This document shows, in pieces, positions 30,275 through 35,354 of a stretch of DNA of 35,354 bases. Each line of letters starts with the position of its first letter. Positions within the stretch are counted from its first letter, which is position 1. A model generated the notes under the pieces. It did no database searches, was not told the origin of the DNA, and saw nothing but the letters and a program-made list of their open reading frames with translations. The translations under genes and the position numbers were made by a program. This stretch comes from Thermoguttaceae bacterium (GTDB taxonomy: Bacteria; Planctomycetota; Planctomycetia; Pirellulales; Thermoguttaceae): positions 1 through 35,354 of the forward strand of contig JAGBAA010000110.1 in assembly GCA_017939795.1 (NCBI GenBank), in the 5' to 3' direction.

Positions 30275-31888
30275 ATGAAAAAGAATAAAAGTACTCGGAT
30301 TTCGAATGCAGCCATCGTGGTTTTCGGCGCCGCGATCCTGACGTCCTCGGCAGACGCAGGCTCACCGCCGTCGCGCCAGACTCCTTACCTGGTTCCGAAA
30401 GACAAGATGGGAGTTGTCGAGACCGGCCCGTGCCAGATGCCTCCGTGTGTCGGCGGGAAACAGTGTGTCCCGAATGCCCGCGATTACGGCTACTATGAAG
30501 GAACGTGGCGACGCTGGCCGACCCAGCAGCGGTACGATCAGAAGTTTCCGCAGGCCGTCACTTCGAGCGCACATCCGCTCCCCAATCAGGGGAATCCGAC
30601 CGTCATCGCTCCGCCAAATCCGGCCCGCCATACGCAGATGACGCAGCCGCCGGCACTCGATACCAACATGATCTCCGTTCCGGATGATGTGGAGCCGACC
30701 CCGACCATGGGAAACTACGAGGGGAACAATACGATCCTCGCCACCCCTGGCACAAACGCCGCACCGGCTGCCGTTCCGATCCAGGTCAACACTCCGGCTC
30801 CCGCACCAGCGGCTCCGGTCGACCCGCTGCTCGATTTCAGCACCAACACGGTCCCGGGCATCTCCACGGCTCCTGCCGTTCAGGAAACACCAGCTCTCGT
30901 GCCGCTTGCTGACCCGGAAATTGCACCGGCTCCAGAAGAAGCCGAAGAAGCTGCGGAACCGGAAACCGACGCAGGCAATGCCGAAGGATCCATGGCTCCG
31001 CCTGCTGAAGAAGCAGATCTCGAAACGCCTCCGGCGATCGACGATGCGGATGCAGAACTGACGGCTCCGGCCCCCGAAAGTGCCTCCCCGCTCCTCGATA
31101 CGGAAGAGGAAGAAACGAATACGGTCGATGCCGACCTCGCCCCGGCTCTCGATGCCGAAACGGATGAGGAAGAAAACGGATCGGACCTCAGCGGTGAGAT
31201 CGACACAAACCTGGAAGCCGCTCCGGCTGCCGAGGATCAGGAAGACGACTCCCTCTCGCTGCCGTTCACCCAGAACAACACAAAAGAGCGTTCCATCATC
31301 GTTTCCCAGAACGAAAACGTGACGAATCCGTACGAAACGGCTCAGCACGTCGCTTCAAACGCCTCGGCCGTCACGAATCCCTTCCAGACCGCCGTCATTC
31401 CGAGCAGTTTCACGGAAACAGCAGAAGCTCCCGCACTCACGGAAACCTCCGGAAGTACGGAAACCGCACCGGCGGCAGGATCGGAAGAAACGGTTCAGGA
31501 CGTCCTTCAGGAGACCGCTCCCCGCGTTTCCTCCCCGTTTGAACAGCCGGAACTCAACGCTGACGCCAAAGTGGGGCTCGACGGATTCTGCCCCGTCTCC
31601 CTGCTCGACGCGGAAGAATGGGTCGAAGGCGATGCTCAGTGGACTGTGATGCATCATGGAGTGACCTACCATCTCTCCAGTGCCGCCCAAGTCCAGAAGT
31701 TCCTCGCCGATCCGGAAGCCTACACGCCGGTCATGGACGGTGCCGACCCGGTCCTTGCCAATACGACGGGCGAACAGACGGTCGGAAAAACGGAATTCAG
31801 TGTCGTGTTTGAAGGTAAACTCTACATGTTCACGAGTGAACAGAATCTGAATACCTTCATGGAAGCACCAGAAAAATACCAGCACTAA
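30275..31888 (+). CDS. Secreted protein with Ala/Pro/Glu-rich linker and C-terminal YHS-like domains
   Basis: A 537-aa exported protein: signal peptide with a likely cleavage after SADA (~28). The conserved head is 'ETGPCQMPPCVGGKQCVPNARDYGYYEGTWRRWP' in segments, a pattern I know from planctomycete secreted proteins. A ~300-residue acidic Ala/Pro/Glu-rich region of low complexity follows. The C-terminal ~105 residues contain 'GLDGFCPVSLLDAEEW…YHLSSAAQVQKFLADPEAYTPV', a YHS-type motif, then a second, similar unit ending 'EGKLYMFTSEQNLNTFMEAPEKYQH'. YHS modules are often found with metal-handling proteins, but the usual metal ligands are only partly present. Function unknown. It is a single-gene unit ending in a strong terminator. 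Confidence 0.8.
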   Translation: MKKNKSTRISNAAIVVFGAAILTSSADAGSPPSRQTPYLVPKDKMGVVETGPCQMPPCVGGKQCVPNARDYGYYEGTWRRWPTQQRYDQKFPQAVTSSAHPLPNQGNPTVIAPPNPARHTQMTQPPALDTNMISVPDDVEPTPTMGNYEGNNTILATPGTNAAPAAVPIQVNTPAPAPAAPVDPLLDFSTNTVPGISTAPAVQETPALVPLADPEIAPAPEEAEEAAEPETDAGNAEGSMAPPAEEADLETPPAIDDADAELTAPAPESASPLLDTEEEETNTVDADLAPALDAETDEEENGSDLSGEIDTNLEAAPAAEDQEDDSLSLPFTQNNTKERSIIVSQNENVTNPYETAQHVASNASAVTNPFQTAVIPSSFTETAEAPALTETSGSTETAPAAGSEETVQDVLQETAPRVSSPFEQPELNADAKVGLDGFCPVSLLDAEEWVEGDAQWTVMHHGVTYHLSSAAQVQKFLADPEAYTPVMDGADPVLANTTGEQTVGKTEFSVVFEGKLYMFTSEQNLNTFMEAPEKYQH

Positions 31889-31916
31889 AATTTCTCCGAT
31901 TTCCGGAATCATCCAG

Positions 31917-31950
31917 GACCATCTTCAGAAATGAAGATGGTCTTTTTTTT
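31917..31950 (+). terminator. Rho-independent terminator of the YHS-tailed gene
   Basis: GACCATCTTC (31917-31926) and GAAGATGGTC (31933-31942) form a perfect 10-bp stem with a 6-base loop, followed by eight T. Confidence 0.93.
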
Positions 31951-32118
31951 GATTCTGCCCGAAAACTGCGCGAGAAGAAGGACCGCAGTCTTTAGGGAAA
32001 CGGTACTTCATCGGAAAAACTTTTTTTGATCTACTCCAGTAACTTTAGGAAAATTTGAGATCTTTCAGAAAAATTTGAGTTTTTTTGAAAAAATCCGGGG
32101 GAAAAAGAGGCGTTCCCC

Positions 32119-32146
32119 TTGAAATCCTGCAGAAATCTGCTATACT
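32119..32146 (+). promoter_or_regulatory. Promoter of the mraZ-like gene
   Basis: TTGAAA (32119-32124) and TATACT (32141-32146) with 16-base spacing and an extended -10 (TGCTATACT, identical to the -10 of the permease operon). Confidence 0.6.
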
Positions 32147-32154
32147 ATAAATCG

Positions 32155-32221
32155 TGGGAAACAAACCCAATCAAATATGGAAAATTTTATTTTCTGTGGG
32201 ACAAACGCCCAGCCGGAATTA
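32155..32221 (+). promoter_or_regulatory. Paired palindromes TGGG-N7-CCCA, possible MraZ operator
   Basis: Site 1 (32155-32169) and site 2 (32207-32221) have the same form, TGGG, seven A/C-rich bases (AAACAAA; ACAAACG), CCCA. They are 52 bases apart, about five helical turns. Known MraZ proteins bind TGGG-type repeats in their own promoter region, though as direct repeats with 5-base spacing. The position, just downstream of the -10, would suit autorepression. The operator role is inference. Confidence 0.5.
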
Positions 32222-32273
32222 AAAAAGGATTTGAGAGGACGGCATCGGTTCGATTCAGGAGCAGGATCATTTC

Positions 32274-32765
32274 ATGTTGCCGACCGTCGATTTCATCCTT
32301 GGAGAACATCAGCGCACGCTGGATGAACGCTACCGGCTCTCCATTCCTGTGGAGATGTGCGACGCGCTCACTCATTCCGTTGAGGGGCAGGAATGCATCC
32401 TGACGAAAGAGCGTCCCGGCTGCCTGAGCCTTTGGAATTCGGCTCTCTGGCAGGAAAAACTGAATCAGGGGGTCCAGATCATCCGCGACAAAATGGCCGC
32501 AGGCCACATGAACGGCAGGATCGACCAGCTTCAGATGCTCGGAAGACTCCTTTCCACCCGCCAGAAGTCAGTCCAGTTCGCAGGAAGGGGCCGATTGGTG
32601 ATCCCGGAAGGTTTCCGTGAGTTTCTGGGAGTGGAACCCGGTGAGGAAGTCGTCATCGTCGGCGCAGCCATTTGTGTCGAATTGTGGAAGCCGGAAAAAT
32701 GGCTCGACTACCTGGAAGGCAGAATGCCGAAATTCCGACGCCTTTTCGATCAGCTTTCACGCTGA
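32274..32765 (+). CDS. mraZ: MraZ-family (AbrB/SpoVT-fold) transcriptional regulator
   Basis: MraZ is a DNA-binding regulator of the division and cell-wall (dcw) cluster. This 163-aa protein has the two tandem MraZ half-domains: 'GEHQRTLDERYRLSIPVEMCDAL' then 'CLSLWNSALWQEKL' (about 10-65), and 'GRGRLVIPEGFREFLGVEPGEEVVIVGAAICVELWKPEKW' split over 103-143. An extended linker makes it a little longer than E. coli MraZ (152). It has its own promoter and is not followed by rsmH or ftsL, so it is outside any dcw cluster, as is plausible for planctomycetes, many of which lack FtsZ. Whether it is the main or an extra MraZ cannot be told here. A weak AGGA-type ribosome-binding site precedes the start. 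Confidence 0.85.
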   Translation: MLPTVDFILGEHQRTLDERYRLSIPVEMCDALTHSVEGQECILTKERPGCLSLWNSALWQEKLNQGVQIIRDKMAAGHMNGRIDQLQMLGRLLSTRQKSVQFAGRGRLVIPEGFREFLGVEPGEEVVIVGAAICVELWKPEKWLDYLEGRMPKFRRLFDQLSR

Positions 32766-32913
32766 ACAGGCCGTCAAAAAAAGAAATCGAACAAAGAGAA
32801 CTTTTCCAGAATTTCAGGTTTTTATTTTTTGATCAACCGAAACGCAGTGTTTCGGCTGGAAGTGCAAATCGACAAAACGGATTCGATGATCCGTCCTGAA
32901 ATTTAGGAGAATC

Positions 32914-32954
32914 AGGCACCGCAATGGTTTTTCATTGCGGTGCCTTTTCTTTTA
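32914..32954 (+). terminator. Strong rho-independent terminator downstream of mraZ
   Basis: A perfect 13-bp stem, AGGCACCGCAATG (32914-32926) and CATTGCGGTGCCT (32933-32945), with a 6-base loop, followed by TTTCTTTT. Confidence 0.92.
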
Positions 32955-33065
32955 GAAACATTCTGAAAGAGATTCTCAAAATTTCCAAATTTCCAGAAAA
33001 TTCCGAAAATTCCGATTTTTTGTGAAAAAGCAGAGAAAAAACGCTGAAAATTTATGTCCCACCTC

Positions 33066-33094
33066 TTGCACGAATGCCGTAAAATCAGTATGAT
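33066..33094 (+). promoter_or_regulatory. Promoter of the ACT/PaaK-like operon
   Basis: TTGCAC (33066-33071) and TATGAT (33089-33094) with 17-base spacing. AAAATCAG directly before the -10 echoes the AAATCAG of the promoters at 13983 and 15421. The long leader (~250 bases) leaves room for regulation. Confidence 0.55.
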
Positions 33095-33348
33095 GAAAGA
33101 ATACGGAAAATGAAAAAGAGGGCAGCTTCCCCCCCGAACAAAAAAGGACCTCGCTGCACTTCCAGATTTTCCGTTTCCTGCTCCGTACCGACTCCGGACC
33201 AAGACGGAAACAGCATCCGCTTTCAAATTTTGGCCAGGTCGGCGAATGGTCCAACATTTCCTGATGGAACAGCCCCCAAACCATTCATGAATGACTGTTC
33301 CGCCCACTCTGAAACAAAAAATTTTCAAGATCCCAAAGGAGACTTCCC

Positions 33349-33783
33349 ATGAAAATCAAACAGCTGTCCGTTTACCTTCAGAATGAACCGGGGCATCTGA
33401 GCAGTGTATGCCGAATGCTCGCCAATGCGAATATCGACATCCTGACGCTTTCGCTGGCAGATACACAGCAGTTCGGAATGCTCCGCCTCATCGTGAAGGA
33501 CTGGGAACCCGCAATGAAACTTCTCCAGGAAGCCGGATGCATCGTGAAGACCGTGGACGTCGTCGCGACTGAGATCGCCGACCAGCCAGGCGGACTCGCA
33601 TACATTCTGGGAATCATCGAGGAAGCGAATCTGAACGTCGAGTACATGTATGCGTTCACGTCTCACGTTCGCGAAAAAGCGATCCTCGTTTTCCGTTTCA
33701 ACGATCCGGATGCGGCTGTGGATCTCCTTCACGAAAAAGGCGTGAACGTCTTCGGAAGCGTAGACCTCTACGACCTGATCTGA
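33349..33783 (+). CDS. Two-domain ACT protein
   Basis: A 144-aa protein made of two consecutive ACT domains, small ligand-binding modules that usually sense amino acids. Domain 1 (1-70) begins 'IKQLSVYLQNEPGHLSSVCRMLANANIDI' with the conserved N-x-P-G-x-L turn. Domain 2 (71-142) has 'IADQPGGLAYILGIIEEANLNVEYMYAF' with the same turn. There is no catalytic domain. It has a good AAAGGAGA ribosome-binding site. The PaaK-like gene follows 39 bases downstream; ACT proteins of this kind are commonly paired with phenylacetate-CoA ligase homologues, suggesting aromatic or branched amino-acid-related regulation (inference). Confidence 0.88.
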   Translation: MKIKQLSVYLQNEPGHLSSVCRMLANANIDILTLSLADTQQFGMLRLIVKDWEPAMKLLQEAGCIVKTVDVVATEIADQPGGLAYILGIIEEANLNVEYMYAFTSHVREKAILVFRFNDPDAAVDLLHEKGVNVFGSVDLYDLI

Positions 33784-33822
33784 ATCAAAACGAGTCCCTG
33801 ATCAACGAAAGAGAGTGAACTG

Positions 33823-34872
33823 ATGGCGGAACTGTTTGACCGTTTGCCTTTCGAAAATCTTTACTGGAACCAGGCGGAAACGCTGACGCAGGAAGAGTGC
33901 CGAACTCTCCAGACTCGCCAGCTTCGCCGAACCGTGGAACGAGTGCGCGAATTACCGCTCTACCGCAGTTTCTTTGAAGAAAATCCGCTTCAAGATGAAG
34001 ACTTTCAAGCCCCGGAAGACGTCCGCCGTCTGCCGTTCACCACACTCACTGACCTTCGGGCCCAATTCCCTAACGCACACTGGACGGTCCCGCGTCATGA
34101 GATCGCCAGAGTGCAGACCCAGGATGGTTTCCTGACGGCCTTTACTCGGCACGATCTGCAGATTCAGGCAGATCTTTCGGCCCGGTACCTTTACGCGGTT
34201 GGGATCCGAAGTAATCAGATGGTTCAGGTCTCCCATGCATTCGGACGAGCAGGACTGGCGTTTGCTCTTCAAAGCGGAATCGACTGCATCGGCGCAGCCT
34301 CGATCCCGGCGGTGAACCAGATCGTTCCGACGAACTCCGCGATGATTACGGGATACCGGACCGGACAGACGGCCAATGAAAAAATGGAAGAGACGATCGA
34401 TGCGCTTTGTGCTCTGAACGCAGACGCCATTTGCGCCGATGCAGAATTTGTGCTGGCTATCCTAACGCTTGCACAGAAACTGGAACGCAATCTCCCGATC
34501 CGGAACGTCTGCGTCCCCGCAACGTCGACTGGAATCGCACTTCGGTATCCGATCCAGAAAGATTTTCCGGTGAAAGTCTGGCTCCACTGGGAGCATCCGG
34601 CATTTTTCGGTGCGGGACTTGCGGGAGAATGCTGCCGACAGGATGGACTCCACATTCAGGAGGACCGTTTCCTCTTCGAGTGCATCCATCCGGAAACCCT
34701 CCAGCCGCTTCCTGACGGCGAACCAGGCGAGCTGGTCGTGACGGATCTGGCTCACGAAGCACAATCGCTTCTCCGATTCCGTACTGGCATCATCGGCGTC
34801 TTCAACGCAACACCATGTCCCTGCGGCCGCACGACCCGCCGAGTCCAGATCCTTGGCGAAAACGACGCATAG
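33823..34872 (+). CDS. Truncated, degenerate phenylacetate-CoA ligase (PaaK)-like protein
   Basis: Homologue of the adenylate-forming PaaK family, 349 aa instead of about 430. Similarity is clear in 'LQTRQLRRTVERVRELPLYRSFFEE' near 29-53, 'FTTLTDLRAQFP', 'GLHIQEDRFLFECIHPETLQPLPDGEPGELVVTDL' split over 275-309, and 'TPCPCGRTTRRVQILGENDA' at the end. The ATP-binding SSGTTGKPT loop reads TQDGFLT (about 99-105). The YGLSE motif is not recognisable (WEHPAFF, 256-262). RTGD is RTGI (320-323). The chain stops where the C-terminal domain with the catalytic Lys should begin; that domain is not in any frame downstream. A pseudoenzyme or binding protein is more likely than an active ligase, although the long uninterrupted frame argues against a simple pseudogene. 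Co-oriented with the ACT gene. Confidence 0.75.
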   Translation: MAELFDRLPFENLYWNQAETLTQEECRTLQTRQLRRTVERVRELPLYRSFFEENPLQDEDFQAPEDVRRLPFTTLTDLRAQFPNAHWTVPRHEIARVQTQDGFLTAFTRHDLQIQADLSARYLYAVGIRSNQMVQVSHAFGRAGLAFALQSGIDCIGAASIPAVNQIVPTNSAMITGYRTGQTANEKMEETIDALCALNADAICADAEFVLAILTLAQKLERNLPIRNVCVPATSTGIALRYPIQKDFPVKVWLHWEHPAFFGAGLAGECCRQDGLHIQEDRFLFECIHPETLQPLPDGEPGELVVTDLAHEAQSLLRFRTGIIGVFNATPCPCGRTTRRVQILGENDA

Positions 34873-35004
34873 AGATGACTCGGTTCGTTCAGATTCCACA
34901 AAAAAGGCACGAAACCTCTTCCAATGCCTTCCATGTTTCTTCTATCTCAGAAAACGGAAGGCCGGAAAAGAATATCGTGCCGATTCCCGTGGGACAAAAT
35001 TTCT

Positions 35005-35354
35005 CTACAGAATTTCCGCGATCTCCTCAAACGGCTTCTGTTCGATCATCGCGTTCATGATCTCCTGCAGACGTTCCGTTTCCTCAATATTCCGGATCCG
35101 CTCAAGAATTTCCTGCGTCGTGAACTCCGGATAAAACAGAGGAAGCATCCGCTGAAGACTCTGCGAAAGAAATGCGCGTCCTTGTGCAAGACCTTGCGTC
35201 AGACCTTCCGCACGACCTTCCGCACGGCCTTCTTCCCTGGCGAAGAGGAGGCGGCCGTGTTCGTCGCGAGCCGCTTTTTCCCGGGCCCACGCAAGTTCGC
35301 GCATCCGTTCGTCTGAATTCACTTCAACGAGTTTCTGGTATGCAAGATCCAGCC
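35005..35354 (-). CDS. Partial gene: Rpn/PD-(D/E)XK nuclease-family transposase-like, C-terminal part
   Basis: The frame is open to the right window edge, so the start is outside; the visible GTG at 35322 is unlikely to be the true start. The ~115 residues seen, 'LAYQKLVEVNSDERMRELAWAREKAARDE' in part, then 'AREEGRAEGRAEGLTQGLAQG' and a Leu-rich C-terminus, match the tail of Rpn-type (YhgA-like, PDDEXK_2) proteins, which carry a characteristic EGxxEGxxxG coiled segment. The nuclease core would lie beyond the window. These genes are mobile-element-like and often multicopy. It converges on the ACT/PaaK operon. Confidence 0.75.
   Translation of the reverse strand, partial: LDLAYQKLVEVNSDERMRELAWAREKAARDEHGRLLFAREEGRAEGRAEGLTQGLAQGRAFLSQSLQRMLPLFYPEFTTQEILERIRNIEETERLQEIMNAMIEQKPFEEIAEIL

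Larger units (their letters stand above)
31951..32273. other. Upstream region of the mraZ-like gene
   Basis: The first ~165 bases are AT-rich with nothing supportable. The rest carries the promoter (32119-32146), two palindromic TGGG-N7-CCCA sites and a ~125-base leader. Confidence 0.5.
32766..33348. other. Intergenic region, mraZ / ACT gene
   Basis: Holds a stem CCGAAAC-N5-GTTTCGG (32837-32855, no T run), the strong terminator at 32914-32954, the ACT promoter (33066-33094) and a ~250-base leader. An 80-codon open frame at 33110-33352 overlaps the ACT start, lacks a ribosome-binding site and has no motif; I leave it out. Confidence 0.5.

Noticed and set aside
32837..32855. Terminator CCGAAAC-N5-GTTTCGG
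   Set aside because: A clean stem-loop but no T run follows on either strand; the real terminator is at 32914-32954.
33110..33352. 80-codon gene upstream of the ACT protein
   Set aside because: It overlaps the ACT start codon, lacks a ribosome-binding site and lies in the leader downstream of the promoter; the composition is not protein-like.

Overview
The window looks like a chromosomal segment of a planctomycete. The clearest hints are families I associate with that phylum. They are a zinc-ribbon/GYF protein opening MGIRFYCPNGHKLNVK, a secreted protein with the 'PRYGGF…APSVTFMNG…PFV…PVVGG' pattern, a secreted Ala/Pro/Glu-rich protein with a 'CVPNARDYGYYEGTWRRWP' head and YHS-like tail, and a two-domain ACT protein beside a PaaK-like protein. 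The assignment comes from recognition, not from a search. Outer-membrane and lipoprotein genes (FadL-like barrel, Wza-like export lipoprotein) show a diderm envelope. Coding density is moderate, with AT-rich intergenic gaps of 300-620 bp.

Layout. 79-1125 (-): polyprenyl diphosphate synthase. 1532-2797 (+): FadL-like barrel with a strong terminator. 3416-5650 (+): two permeases of an oligopeptide-type ABC importer resembling YejB/YejE, ending at a bidirectional terminator shared with the converging 5.3-kb TPR gene (5989-11256, -). 11649-13877 (+): 6-phosphofructokinase and a tRNA-dihydrouridine synthase. 14042-16858 (+): a YghO-like acyltransferase-type protein and a ketosynthase-fold protein, each behind the same 14-base promoter motif. 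16957-17822 (+): yacG-hisH pair. 17884-18840 (-): secreted protein. 19343-20800 (+): GYF protein and aat. 20893-23996 (-): Nif3-type metal protein and a GAF/SpoIIE-type phosphatase. 24220-28083 (+): very large secreted glycosidase-like protein. 28633-31888 (+): polysaccharide export lipoprotein and YHS-tailed secreted protein. 32274-34872 (+): MraZ-like regulator, ACT protein and truncated PaaK-like protein. 35005-35354 (-): 3' part of an Rpn/PD-(D/E)XK-type gene running off the end.

Functionally this is mostly housekeeping (isoprenoid chain, glycolysis, tRNA modification, histidine, N-end rule) mixed with envelope and secretion genes. No phage, IS element, CRISPR, tRNA or rRNA was recognised.

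The most unusual content is: (1) a ketosynthase homologue in which the Cys-His-His triad is replaced by Asp-Gln-Tyr; (2) an ACT protein coupled to a PaaK-like protein lacking the C-terminal domain and the SSGTTG loop; (3) a solitary mraZ with two TGGG-N7-CCCA palindromes downstream of its promoter; (4) a 1755-aa TPR protein with three separate in-frame tandem repeats; (5) three kinds of non-coding repeat: a 21-bp array, a ~17-bp array and two diverged copies of a long hairpin element.
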